From assembly GCF_000687455.2 (NCBI RefSeq), contig NZ_JGVW01000075.1:1-52902 (forward strand): a DNA stretch of 52,902 nt. Direction: 5' to 3'. A model generated the notes under the pieces. That model saw only the letters and a list, made by a program, of their open reading frames with translations. It did not search any database and was not told the origin of the DNA. Position numbers and translations under genes: made by a program. This document shows positions 43,295-51,702 of this stretch, piece by piece. Positions within the stretch are counted from its first letter, which is position 1. The number at the start of each line of letters is the position of its first letter. This DNA comes from Burkholderia sp. lig30 (lineage in GTDB: Bacteria; Pseudomonadota; Gammaproteobacteria; Burkholderiales; Burkholderiaceae).

Positions 43295-45817
43295 TCAATT
43301 CGCTCCGCTCGCCACCGCGGGCGGTGCCGCGTCCGGCGCGACCGGCGACGCGGGCGGCGTGGTGCTGCCAGAGCCGCCGCCTGCATTGCCGCCGCTTACG
43401 CCGTTCGTCGGAGCAGCAGGCGTACTGGCCGCACTGCTGGCCGCGAGCGCGGCGGCCGACGCGGCGACCTCGGAGGCCGGCACGAATTCCTCGATCACGC
43501 CGTCGGACGCGGCCTGCGCGCCCGACGCCCCGGCCGCTTCCGACGCAGCCTTCTGCGCGGGCCTTTGCACCTTCGCGGGCGCAGCCGGCGTCGTCCCGGT
43601 CTTGAACCACGAATCGATCCAGGTGGTCAGTTTCGCCCGCGCCGACGCGAACCAGCCCGGTGCGACCTCGGTGTCGAAGCGGGCCTTCGGATCGATCGCG
43701 CGCGCACGCAACGCGCGCTGGAAGAAGTCGCCGACGATCGGCAGTGCGCTGTGCGCGCCCTGCCCCCAGTAATCGCTGCGCAGCGTCACGCGGCCGTCGT
43801 CGAAGCCGACCCATGCGCCCGCCACCAGTTGCGGCTGCATCAGGATGAACCAGCCATCGGCATTGTCCTGGGTGGTGCCGGTCTTGCCCGCGACGTCGCC
43901 GCGAATGCCGTAGCGCGTGCGGATGCTCGCGCCGGTGCCGCGGTCGACCACGTCGCGCATCACGTCGAGCAGCGTCTTGTCGGTATCGGCATCGAGCGCG
44001 CGCTCGGGCGGCGACGGCTCGAATTCCGCCAGCACGTTGCCCTGCCGGTCCTCGATGCGGGAGACCATCTGCGGCTCGACATACAGCCCGCCGTTCGCGA
44101 TCGTCGCGTACGAGGTCACCATTTCCTTCAGCGTGACGGGGCTCGTGCCGAGCGCGAGCGACGGCACCTGTTCGAGCGTGCTGTCGCGCACGCCCATGTC
44201 GCGCGCGAGGCGCGCGACCTTCGACGGGCCGATCTTCTCCATCACCTGCGCGGTGATCCGGTTGCGCGACAGCGCGAGCGCGTCGCGCAACGTCATCGGC
44301 TTGCCGGTCGGCGGCACGTCGTCGTTCGGGCGCCAGATCTCGCCGCCCTTCAACGGAATCTCGACCGGCTGGTCGACAAAGGTGTCTTCCGGCGTCGCAC
44401 CGTTCGCGAACGCCGCGCCATAGACGAACGGCTTGAAGGTCGAGCCCGGCTGCCGGCGTGCCTGCTGCACGTGGTCGAACGGCTCGCTCGTGAAGTCGCG
44501 GCTGCCGACCCACGCGCGGATCTGCCCGTTGCGCGGATCGATCGCGAGGAAGCCGGCCTGCACGTCGGTCTTCGACTTGCACAGCGCGCGCAGGTAGCCG
44601 CGGTCGGCGGCCAGCGCCTTGAGCGCGGCCTCGTCGGTCTTGCCCGCGTCCTTCGCCGCGCGGTATTCGGGCGATTCGCGCATGAACGCGCGGAACAGGT
44701 CATTGCCGGTCCCGCAGCCTTCGCGGCCGCCCCACGCACCGTTCGCGATGCCCTGAAGCTGGTTCGCCTGGAGCGCCAGCGCCTGGGTCGCCATCGCCTG
44801 CAGGCGCGCGTCGAGGGTCGTGCGGACCACCAGTCCGTCCGAATAGATGTTGTAGTCGTTGCGGTCGGCCCACGCGATCAGCCACTTGCGAAGCTGCTGC
44901 GCGAAGTGCGGCGCGGGCCCCGGCGGCTCCTTCTGGCGCTCGAAGTCGATCCGCAACGGGCGGCGCCTGAGCGTGTCGTACGTGGCCGGCGACAGCTTGC
45001 CGTACTTCACCATCTGCGCGAGCACGGTGTTGCGCCGCTGCAGCGCGCGTTCCGGGTTCAGCACCGGGTTGTAGTAACTGTTGCCCTTCAGCATGCCGAC
45101 GAGCGTCGCGCTGTCGAGCACGTCGAGTTCGTCCGCCGACTTGTCGAAATAGGTGCGGGCGGCCATCTCGACCCCGTACGCGTTGTACAGGAACGGCACG
45201 GTGTTCAGGTACGTCTCGAGGATCTGTTTCTTGCTGTACACCGCCTCGATCTTGAGCGCGGTGATGGCTTCCTTGACCTTGCGCGTGAGCGTCGGCGCGC
45301 GGCCGATCTCGTCCGGATAGAGGTTGCGGGCGAGCTGCTGCGTGATGGTCGAGCCGCCTTGCCGGTCGCCGGAGAACGTGTGCAGCGCGGCGGACGCGGT
45401 GCGCTTCCAGTCGAGCCCGTGGTGCTCGTAGAAGCGGTGATCCTCGGTCGCGATCAGCGCGTCGACCATGTGCGGGGAGATCTGCGTGAGCGGCACCCAT
45501 TCGCGGTTGGCCGGCTTGAATTCGGTCAGCAGCTTGCCGTCGGCGGACAGGATCTGCGCGGGCTGGTCGACGCGCGCCTTGCGAATGTCGCCGATGCCCG
45601 GCGTGAACGGCACGAGCGCGAGCACGTACACGACGCCGAGCGCCGGCACGGCGGCCGCCGCGACCGCGACGCTGCGGCGGGTCGGATGACGCAGATGGAA
45701 CCAGGCGGCGGCAACGACGCCCTTGACTGGCGCGGCGACGGCTGCCGCGAAGGGCTTGGCGCGCGCGACCCATTTGGCGCAATGGTCGCGCACTAACGAC
45801 ACGTATCGGCGATTCAC
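43295..45817 (-). CDS. Class A penicillin-binding protein (PBP1-like)
   Basis: An 840-residue bifunctional peptidoglycan synthase. A membrane anchor (about 48-70) is followed by a glycosyltransferase GT51 domain with catalytic Glu125 in ATEDHRFYEHHG, and QQLARNLY, which builds glycan strands. The transpeptidase domain has Ser459 in STFK, SRN in LALSRNR, and KTGTTQ. The last 90 residues are a low-complexity Ala/Ser/Pro/Gly tail with no known fold. It acts at the periplasmic face of the inner membrane. ATG 45817 is the first in frame and gives a basic cytoplasmic head. A long open frame on the opposite strand is an artefact of GC bias. Confidence 0.93.
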   Translation of the reverse strand: MNRRYVSLVRDHCAKWVARAKPFAAAVAAPVKGVVAAAWFHLRHPTRRSVAVAAAAVPALGVVYVLALVPFTPGIGDIRKARVDQPAQILSADGKLLTEFKPANREWVPLTQISPHMVDALIATEDHRFYEHHGLDWKRTASAALHTFSGDRQGGSTITQQLARNLYPDEIGRAPTLTRKVKEAITALKIEAVYSKKQILETYLNTVPFLYNAYGVEMAARTYFDKSADELDVLDSATLVGMLKGNSYYNPVLNPERALQRRNTVLAQMVKYGKLSPATYDTLRRRPLRIDFERQKEPPGPAPHFAQQLRKWLIAWADRNDYNIYSDGLVVRTTLDARLQAMATQALALQANQLQGIANGAWGGREGCGTGNDLFRAFMRESPEYRAAKDAGKTDEAALKALAADRGYLRALCKSKTDVQAGFLAIDPRNGQIRAWVGSRDFTSEPFDHVQQARRQPGSTFKPFVYGAAFANGATPEDTFVDQPVEIPLKGGEIWRPNDDVPPTGKPMTLRDALALSRNRITAQVMEKIGPSKVARLARDMGVRDSTLEQVPSLALGTSPVTLKEMVTSYATIANGGLYVEPQMVSRIEDRQGNVLAEFEPSPPERALDADTDKTLLDVMRDVVDRGTGASIRTRYGIRGDVAGKTGTTQDNADGWFILMQPQLVAGAWVGFDDGRVTLRSDYWGQGAHSALPIVGDFFQRALRARAIDPKARFDTEVAPGWFASARAKLTTWIDSWFKTGTTPAAPAKVQRPAQKAASEAAGASGAQAASDGVIEEFVPASEVAASAAALAASSAASTPAAPTNGVSGGNAGGGSGSTTPPASPVAPDAAPPAVASGAN

Positions 45818-45941
45818 GCAGGTGTGGGATCAGCTGGAAAGCGTGCATCGTACCAAAACTCGCGCGGCGCGCCGCCACGGCGGGCGCCGCACGGCCCCGG
45901 ACACGACGGCGGCACGGTGCGCACGAGCGGCGCGCACGCGC

Positions 45942-45979
45942 AAAAAAGGCGCGCAACCCGCCGGGCGGGCCTGCGCGCC
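45942..45979 (-). terminator. Terminator downstream of the hydroxyproline dehydratase
   Basis: On the minus strand a GC-rich stem built from GCGCGCC (45973-45979) and GGCGCGC (45948-45954), with an inner stem, is followed by six T residues (complement of 45942-45947). It ends the transcript from the left-pointing catabolic genes. Confidence 0.7.
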
Positions 45980-45998
45980 AAACCTGGTACAACGGGTC

Positions 45999-47006
45999 TT
46001 AGCGGACGAGGAATCCGTAGGTCAGCGGGTCGCGCTCGTCGATGATCCAGTTCGCGAAACCGCAGATGTGCGCGCTGCCCTCCACTTCCGGAATCACGGC
46101 CGGGATGCCGCCCACCGTCGTCTCGCGCAGCACGCGGCCCTTGAAGACCGTGCCGACGATCGACTCGTTGACGAGCGTGTCGCCGGCCGCGAGCAGCCCG
46201 CGCTGGTAGAGCTGCGCGACGCGGCCGCCGGTGCCCGAGCCGGTCGGCGAGCGGTCGACCTCGCGATCCGCGAACACGCAGCAGTTGGCCTGGGTCGAGC
46301 CCGGATGGCGCGGCGCATTCGCGATGATCGTGCCGTAGATATGGTTGATCTCGGGGATCTCGGGATGCACGACCGGGTACGCGATGTTGGCGGCCGCCTT
46401 CACTTCCGCGCCGAAGCGGATCAGCTTCTCGACCGCCGCCTCGCGGATCGGCAGGTCGAACGGCGCGCCGTCGACATAGAAATAGAACGCGCCGCCGTAC
46501 GCGATGTCGCCCGTCACCGTGCCGAACGACGCCGTCTCGACCGACACGTCGCGCTTCCAGATGAACGACGGCACGTTGACGAAGCGTACCGGCCCCGCGT
46601 GCTCGCCGTCCCACTGGACGAACGCCTCGATGAAGCCGCACGGCGCGTCGATGCCGACGCGCGTCTCGGGCGTCGCGCGCTGCACCCAGCCGAGCTCGAC
46701 CGCCGCGGTGGCCAGCGCGATCACGCCATGCCCGCAATGATCGCTGTAGCCCTCGTTGTGCACGAAGATCACGCCGAAATCGGCGGTCGGCGACACCGGC
46801 TCGGTCAGGTAGCCGCCGTACATGTCGGCGTGGCCGCGCGGCTCGAACATCAAGGCGCGGCGGATCTCGTCGGCATGGTCCTTCAGCCACGCGCGGCGCT
46901 GGACGATCGTGGCGCCCGGCAGGCGCGGCAGCCCGCTCGTGACGATGCGGAACGCTTCGCCGCCGGTATGCACTTCGACCGTGGAAAGGGAACGGGTCAG
47001 TTTCAT
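45999..47006 (-). CDS. Trans-3-hydroxy-L-proline dehydratase (proline racemase family)
   Basis: A 335-residue proline-racemase-family enzyme. The first catalytic Cys91 is in SDHCGHG. At the second site, where racemases and 4-hydroxyproline epimerases have Cys, this protein has Thr255 in DRSPTGSGTGG. The Cys/Thr pair is the hallmark of trans-3-hydroxy-L-proline dehydratases (EC 4.2.1.77; the human enzyme has the same pair), which give delta-1-pyrroline-2-carboxylate. A reductase of the ornithine-cyclodeaminase family encoded at 49307 could turn that product into L-proline. It is 31 bp downstream of the LivK-like gene and probably in the same operon. Epimerase annotation by simple homology would be misleading here. 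Confidence 0.85.
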   Translation of the reverse strand: MKLTRSLSTVEVHTGGEAFRIVTSGLPRLPGATIVQRRAWLKDHADEIRRALMFEPRGHADMYGGYLTEPVSPTADFGVIFVHNEGYSDHCGHGVIALATAAVELGWVQRATPETRVGIDAPCGFIEAFVQWDGEHAGPVRFVNVPSFIWKRDVSVETASFGTVTGDIAYGGAFYFYVDGAPFDLPIREAAVEKLIRFGAEVKAAANIAYPVVHPEIPEINHIYGTIIANAPRHPGSTQANCCVFADREVDRSPTGSGTGGRVAQLYQRGLLAAGDTLVNESIVGTVFKGRVLRETTVGGIPAVIPEVEGSAHICGFANWIIDERDPLTYGFLVR

Positions 47007-47037
47007 GAGGGGTTCGGGTTCGGGGAATCGGGCCGGC

Positions 47038-48159
47038 TTACTCGGCGTACGGCACCGGCAGGCCGTTGCGGATCACGTAGACGGTCGTCGGCGCGCCCTT
47101 CAGGTCACCGTTCGCGTCGAACGAATAGGTGCCCGCGACGCCCTTGTAGTTTTCCTTCGCGAGCTGCGCGACGAGCTTCGCCTTGTCGGTCGTCGTGCCG
47201 GCCTTGACCATCGCGTCGGCGAGCAGTTTCACGCCGTCGTAGTAGTTCACGCCGTACACCTGCGTGTCGGTGTGATACGCGTCGTGATACTTCTTCAGGA
47301 ACGTGCGCCCTTCGGCCGTCTTGTCGAGCGAAATGCCGCCTTGCGCGCAGAACACGATCGACGCAGCCTCGCCCGCCACCTTGCCCATGTCGGCCGAGCA
47401 GATCCCGTCGCCGCCGAGCAGCTTCGCGCGCAGGCCGCGCTGGCGCATCTGCCTGGCCATCGGCGCGCCCTGCGCCGCGTAGCCGCCGAAGAAGATCACG
47501 TCCGGATTGGACGCCTTGATCTTCGTCAGGATGCCGAGGAAGTCGGTGGCCGACGAATTCGTGAATTCCTGGTCGACGATCCGGATGCCGTTCGCCTTCG
47601 CGACGCTCGCGAACTGCTCGGCGACGCCCTGGCCGTACGCGGTGCGGTCGTCGATGATCGCGGCGGTCTTGACCTTCAGCGATTTCGCCGCGAATTCGGC
47701 CATCGTGCCGCCGAGCTGCTCGTCGCTCGCGCCGATCCGGAAGATGTTCCTGAAGCCCTGCTTCGTCAGCGCCGGGTTCGATGCGACCGGCAGGATCGGC
47801 ACGCCGCCGGTGTTGTAGACGCGCGATGCGGGAATCGCGACGCCCGAGTTGTACGGCCCGAGCACCGCGACGACGCCGCGGTCGACCAGCTTCTGCGCGA
47901 CCTGCACGCCGGCCTTCGGATCGGCCTGGTCATCCTCGGAAACCAGTTTGAACGTGACGGCCTTGCCGCCGACCGTCACGCGCTGCTTGTTCAGCTCGTC
48001 GATGGCGAGGCGCGCGCCATTCTCGTTGTCCTTGCCGTTCGCGGCCTGCGGGCCGGTCAGCGGCGCGGAGTGACCGATCGCGACGACTTCCTGCGCGTGC
48101 GCCGCGGCAACGGCGCCAACGGCCGTTCCGACGGCCAGGGCGATGGCAAGGTAACGCAT
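47038..48159 (-). CDS. LivK-like ABC transporter substrate-binding protein
   Basis: A 373-residue periplasmic binding protein of the branched-chain amino acid (Peripla_BP_6) type. A signal peptide (residues 1-22, cut after AHA) precedes the family start EVVAIGHSAPLTGPQAANGK. LGPYNSGVAIPASRVYNTGG and the C-terminal APTTVYVIRNGLPVPY also fit. The neighbours suggest hydroxyproline or a related amino acid as ligand; no permease or ATPase gene is in the window, so it may share another transporter. An 18-bp inverted repeat just upstream of the ATG is a likely regulator site. Confidence 0.9.
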   Translation of the reverse strand: MRYLAIALAVGTAVGAVAAAHAQEVVAIGHSAPLTGPQAANGKDNENGARLAIDELNKQRVTVGGKAVTFKLVSEDDQADPKAGVQVAQKLVDRGVVAVLGPYNSGVAIPASRVYNTGGVPILPVASNPALTKQGFRNIFRIGASDEQLGGTMAEFAAKSLKVKTAAIIDDRTAYGQGVAEQFASVAKANGIRIVDQEFTNSSATDFLGILTKIKASNPDVIFFGGYAAQGAPMARQMRQRGLRAKLLGGDGICSADMGKVAGEAASIVFCAQGGISLDKTAEGRTFLKKYHDAYHTDTQVYGVNYYDGVKLLADAMVKAGTTTDKAKLVAQLAKENYKGVAGTYSFDANGDLKGAPTTVYVIRNGLPVPYAE

Positions 48160-48174
48160 GGGGTGTCTCCAAAC

Positions 48175-48192
48175 TGGTTTTTAGAAAAACCA
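48175..48192. promoter_or_regulatory. Inverted repeat upstream of the LivK-like gene
   Basis: TGGTTTTTAGAAAAACCA is an 8-bp perfect inverted repeat with a 2-bp centre. It lies 15 bp upstream of the ATG at 48159, at a promoter or operator position. The TGGT/ACCA ends resemble sites of GntR/FadR-type regulators, one of which is encoded next door. Confidence 0.5.
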
Positions 48193-48294
48193 ATGTAGGA
48201 CATGCGTGGTCGTTATGCAAGCCGTTTCAAAAAAATTCCCGCCTCGCTGGTTGTCATGGCGACCAGCGAGGCTCGACGCGCCGCCCCATCGGCG

Positions 48295-49032
48295 TCACTT
48301 CGGCGCGATGTCGCGCCGCACGCGCCGGATGTGCTGCTCGACGTAGAACGCCGCGGCATCGGCATCGCCCTCGACGATCGCCTCGTAGATCAGCCGGTGC
48401 TCGGACACGTACAGGCGAATCCGGCCCGCGTCGTGAATGCCGTCGTCCTTCAGGCGCTTCCACAGTGGCTGGTCCATTGTCTTCGCGACTTCCTCGGCGA
48501 TCTTGACCAGCAGCGCGTCGCCCGTCATCAGCGCGAGCTGCCGGTGGAACAGCCTGTCGCTCTCGTTCCACAGCGCGCGCTGCTGCGGATCGGCGACGTC
48601 CGTCACGGTCTCCATCTGCGCGAGATAGTGCTCGGCGGCACGGTCGGGCTTGCCCTTCGCGGCCGCGAGGCGTGCGATCGCGGGCTCGAGGATCAGCCGC
48701 ACGTCGAGCGTGGAGGTCGGGCTGAAATCGGCCTCGGTCGCGGCCCGTGCGCCGCCGGGATGCGCGAGGATCTCGAGTGCGGCGGCCGCGACGTAGGTGC
48801 CCGAATTACGCTTCGTGAATACGAGCCCTTCGTTCTGCAGCGCGCCGATCGCCTCGCGCACGGCCGGCCGGCCGACCTTGAACAGCGCCGCCAGCTCGCG
48901 CTCCGACGGCAGCCGCGAATCGGGCGCGAAGCGTCCCGCCCGAATCTCGTCGCGAATCGTCTCCGCGACCTGTTCGTAAATTTGCAGCGGCCTGAAACCG
49001 CCCTCCAGAAACTCGAGGCGCGCGGACGACAT
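48295..49032 (-). CDS. GntR/FadR-type (FCD) transcriptional regulator
   Basis: A 245-residue regulator. The winged helix (about 15-85) has IYEQVAETIRDEIRAG, LPSERELAALFKVGRPAVRE and RNSGTYV. The FCD ligand-binding domain (about 100-240) has likely metal-binding Asp/His residues in ESDRLFHRQL, VSEHRLIY and YVEQHIRRV. FCD regulators usually respond to small organic acids or amino-acid breakdown products. ATG 49032 is set by the helix-turn-helix; 35 upstream codons are excluded. It is divergent from the reductase gene and lies upstream of the LivK and dehydratase genes, fitting local control of the whole catabolic cluster. Confidence 0.93.
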   Translation of the reverse strand: MSSARLEFLEGGFRPLQIYEQVAETIRDEIRAGRFAPDSRLPSERELAALFKVGRPAVREAIGALQNEGLVFTKRNSGTYVAAAALEILAHPGGARAATEADFSPTSTLDVRLILEPAIARLAAAKGKPDRAAEHYLAQMETVTDVADPQQRALWNESDRLFHRQLALMTGDALLVKIAEEVAKTMDQPLWKRLKDDGIHDAGRIRLYVSEHRLIYEAIVEGDADAAAFYVEQHIRRVRRDIAPK

Positions 49033-49192
49033 CGTGATGCTCCTGCCGGATCGTTGGACAAAAGGGGTTCGCACTATACCCGAGATGCACGGCTGCCCCG
49101 CCGCTCGGGCGGGCCGGATGCGCGCCCATCTGGACATATATTAGAACCAAAACTGCCGTGCCGCCATTTTTTTGGCTTGTGATTCACACCAT

Positions 49193-49205
49193 ATCTGGTA
49201 TAGAT
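49193..49205. promoter_or_regulatory. Candidate GntR operator in the divergent region
   Basis: ATCTGGTATAGAT has perfect ATCT/AGAT arms around GGTAT. It lies between the GntR gene and the reductase gene, about 100 bp from the latter's ATG. It may serve autoregulation and control of the reductase. Confidence 0.35.
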
Positions 49206-49306
49206 TCAGTCCAGACTGCCGCGCGGGACCGCCGCCGACAGCACCGCACCGGGCGCACGCCGCGCCCGCCCTTCGACACCCAGACGACACCCAGACGACG
49301 CCCAAG

Positions 49307-50230
49307 ATGACCGCCTCCTCTCCGACTCCCGTTTTCGACGCGGCCGCGACCGCCGCGCTGCTCGACTATCCGGCGCTGCTCGCCGCGCTCAGACAGACCG
49401 TCGTCGAATACGCGGCGGGTGAGATCGTCAGCCCGGAGCGCATGGTCGTGCCGCTGCAGGCCGGCGGCGTGATGCTGTCGATGCCGTCGAGCGCGCGCGA
49501 CATCGCGATCCACAAGCTCGTCAACGTGTGCCCCGGCAACGGCGCGCGCGGCCTGCCGACGATTCACGGGCAGGTCGTCGCGTGCGACGCGGTCACGGGG
49601 GAAATGCGCTTCGTGCTCGACGGCCCGACCGTCACCGGGCGCCGCACCGCCGCGATCAGCGCGCTCGGCATCCAGGCGCTGCACGCCGGCGCGCCCCGCG
49701 AAATCCTGCTGATCGGCACCGGCAAGCAGGCCGCGAACCATGCGGAAGCGCTTGCGGCAATCTTCCCGGATGCGCAGCTGGTCGTGCGCGGCACGACCGC
49801 GCAGAGCGCGGCGCGGTTCTGCGAGGCGAATCTTGCGCAGGCGCCGCGGCTCGCGCCGCTCGACGGCGACGGGGTGCCCGACTCGATCGACGTGGTCGTG
49901 ACCCTCACGACCAGCCGCACGCCCGTCTACCGGGAACCGGCGCGCGAAGGCCGGCTGGTGGTCGGCGTCGGCGCGTTCACGCCCGATGCCGCCGAAATCG
50001 ACGCCGGAACGGTCCGCGCCAGCCGGCTCGTCGTCGACGACCTGGCCGGCGCGCGCCACGAGGCCGGCGACCTGATCCTCGCGCAGGTGGACTGGCATCA
50101 GGTCGCGTCGCTCGCCGACGCGCTCGGCGGCACGTTCGAGGCTGACGGGCCGGTCCTGTTCAAGTCGGTCGGGTGCGCGGCGTGGGATCTGGCCGCGTGC
50201 CGCGCGGCGCGCAGCGCGCTCTCGCTGTAG
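49307..50230 (+). CDS. Ornithine cyclodeaminase/mu-crystallin family reductase
   Basis: A 307-residue protein of the ornithine cyclodeaminase/mu-crystallin family. The substrate side includes SPERMVVPLQAGGVMLSMPS and HKLVNVCPGN. The NAD(P) site is LLIGTGKQAANHAEAL (about residues 134-149), followed by VTLTTSRTPVY. Several members are delta-1-pyrroline-2-carboxylate reductases (LhpI type) giving L-proline, and the neighbouring trans-3-hydroxyproline dehydratase produces exactly that substrate. I therefore favour this role over ornithine cyclodeaminase. The ATG at 49307 skips 45 codons of unlikely leader. The stop codon lies within an inverted repeat that precedes the receiver gene. Confidence 0.85.
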   Translation: MTASSPTPVFDAAATAALLDYPALLAALRQTVVEYAAGEIVSPERMVVPLQAGGVMLSMPSSARDIAIHKLVNVCPGNGARGLPTIHGQVVACDAVTGEMRFVLDGPTVTGRRTAAISALGIQALHAGAPREILLIGTGKQAANHAEALAAIFPDAQLVVRGTTAQSAARFCEANLAQAPRLAPLDGDGVPDSIDVVVTLTTSRTPVYREPAREGRLVVGVGAFTPDAAEIDAGTVRASRLVVDDLAGARHEAGDLILAQVDWHQVASLADALGGTFEADGPVLFKSVGCAAWDLAACRAARSALSL

Positions 50231-50242
50231 GAAAATCCCTAC
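50227..50242. promoter_or_regulatory. Inverted repeat overlapping a stop codon
   Basis: GTAGG-N6-CCTAC (50227-50242) includes the TAG stop of the reductase gene. It lies 78 bp before the receiver gene's ATG. It could be an operator for a response regulator acting on the receiver-FNR pair; it has no T-run to act as a terminator. Confidence 0.35.
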
Positions 50243-50319
50243 ACGGGCGCGAACCGGCCTACGCAAAGTTCCAACTTGGCCGATTTCCTTTTCGGCGCCC
50301 GAACGCGATACTGGCTCCC

Positions 50320-50724
50320 ATGAATGCCAGTCAGTCGCCCGAGCTCAGGGTGTTCCTCGTCGACCACGCCATTGCCGTGCGCCGGAGGATCGCGTTGCTC
50401 GTCGGTGCGATCCGCGGTGTCGCGATCGTGGGCGAGGCGGAAGACAGCCACGCCGCATGGGCTCACATCAGCCAGTGTCGGGCGGATGTCGTGATCCTCG
50501 ATCTGCGGCTCGCGGACGGCGGCGGTCTCGATCTGATCGGGATGCTGTCGCGAACCACGCCGCGTGTCGTCACGATCGTCCTGACGAATCACTCGGCACC
50601 GGCATTCAGGGCGGCATGCGCGTCGGCCGGAGCGGATTACTTCTTCGACAAGACCACCGAGTTCGACGCCGCATGCCATGTCATCGATGCCTTGGTGCGT
50701 TCGCGTCGAACGCGCCGCGCCTGA
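50320..50724 (+). CDS. Stand-alone receiver-domain protein (CheY-like)
   Basis: A 134-residue response-regulator receiver with no output domain. The phospho-acceptor is Asp61 (VVILDLRLADGG), with Thr89 and Lys111 (FFDKTTEFD) in place. Only one of the usual two N-terminal acidic residues is present (LVDHA, Asp15 followed by His), so magnesium binding may be altered. It lies 17 bp before the FNR-type gene, so the two are probably cotranscribed. It might be a phosphate sink or protein-interaction switch for the kinase at 36138 or for others; this is inference. Confidence 0.85.
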   Translation: MNASQSPELRVFLVDHAIAVRRRIALLVGAIRGVAIVGEAEDSHAAWAHISQCRADVVILDLRLADGGGLDLIGMLSRTTPRVVTIVLTNHSAPAFRAACASAGADYFFDKTTEFDAACHVIDALVRSRRTRRA

Positions 50725-50741
50725 AAGTGCCGGAGTGGATC

Positions 50742-51524
50742 ATGTCATCAGCATCCGTTTGTGAAGCCGCCGTTCCCGTCAAATCGACCCGGCCGGCCAT
50801 GCCGCTTCACGCGGTCGCACGCGCCGACGCGCCGAAACATCCGGGCGCACGCTGCTCGAGCTGCGCGATGCGTACGCTGTGCCTGCCGTCGCACCTGTCG
50901 CCCGCCGAATTCGGCCGCCTCGACGCGATGATCTGCACGACGCGCCACGTCCGCCAAGGCGACACGCTGTTCCGCTCGGGCGACGCGTTCCAGAGCATCT
51001 ACGCGGTGCGCGCCGGCTCGTTCAAGACCGTGATGATGCATCGCGACGGCCGCGAGCAGGTCACGGGCTTCCAGATCGCCGGCGAGACGCTCGGCATGGA
51101 TGGCATCGGCGGCGGCAACCATAGCTGCGACGCGATCGCGCTCGAGGACAGCGTCGTGTGCATCATCCCGTTCGGGCAGCTCGAGATGGCCTGCCGCGAA
51201 ATCAAGTCGATGCAGCACTACCTGTACCAGATGCTCAGCGGCGAGATCGTCCGCGAATCGAGCCAGATGCTGCTGCTCGGCACGATGTCGGCCGAACAGC
51301 GCGTCGCGCACTTCCTGCTGAACCTGTCGGGTCGCTTCCAGGCGCGCGGCTATTCGGCGACGGAATTCAACCTGCGGATGACCCGCGAGGAAATCGGCTG
51401 CTATCTCGGCATGAAGCTTGAAACGGTCAGCCGGATGTTCTCGCGCTTCCAGCGCGAGTCCCTCGTCGAAACCCACGGCAAGCGCGTGCGCATCATCGAC
51501 GCGGAAGGCCTCGCGCGCGTCTGA
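50742..51524 (+). CDS. FNR/Anr-type oxygen-sensing transcription regulator
   Basis: A 260-residue CRP-FNR regulator. The N-terminal cluster cysteines are Cys38, Cys41 and Cys47 (CSSCAMRTLC), and the fourth is Cys129 (GNHSCDAI), the FNR [4Fe-4S] set. The sensor barrel, a dimer helix and a winged helix follow. The recognition helix reads EEIGCYLGMKLETVSRMFSR, with the FNR-type E-x2-S-R (Glu227, Ser230, Arg231) that reads TTGA half-sites. It is therefore the best candidate to act on the eight TTGA(C/T)-N4-(G/A)TCAA boxes found in this window. It is cotranscribed with the stand-alone receiver and followed by a strong terminator. Other FNR paralogues elsewhere in the genome could share the sites. 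Confidence 0.93.
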   Translation: MSSASVCEAAVPVKSTRPAMPLHAVARADAPKHPGARCSSCAMRTLCLPSHLSPAEFGRLDAMICTTRHVRQGDTLFRSGDAFQSIYAVRAGSFKTVMMHRDGREQVTGFQIAGETLGMDGIGGGNHSCDAIALEDSVVCIIPFGQLEMACREIKSMQHYLYQMLSGEIVRESSQMLLLGTMSAEQRVAHFLLNLSGRFQARGYSATEFNLRMTREEIGCYLGMKLETVSRMFSRFQRESLVETHGKRVRIIDAEGLARV

Positions 51525-51596
51525 CACGCCCGCCGGGAGCGGCCGGGACGCGACTCTCCACCTGACAACCTGACTCCGCGCAACAGCAGCGCATCG

Positions 51597-51623
51597 GCGG
51601 CCGGCTTCCGGCCGCTTGTTTTT
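51597..51623 (+). terminator. Rho-independent terminator after the FNR gene
   Basis: GCGGCCGG (51597-51604), a CTT loop and CCGGCCGC (51608-51615) are followed by TTGTTTTTT. It ends the receiver-FNR transcript. Confidence 0.85.
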
Positions 51624-51702
51624 TGCGTTCGCCGCGCCGCAACGCGCGTGCCGGCGTGTGGTGGCCCCGTCGCCGTTTCCCGTCTGTTGCGCCGCGCCCA
51701 GG

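Noticed and set aside
43271..45796. A very long open frame (about 840 codons) antisense to the penicillin-binding protein gene
   Set aside because: Its product is Arg/Ala/Asp-rich with no recognisable domain. The opposite strand encodes a protein with every catalytic motif of a class A PBP. Long antisense frames are expected in GC-rich DNA.
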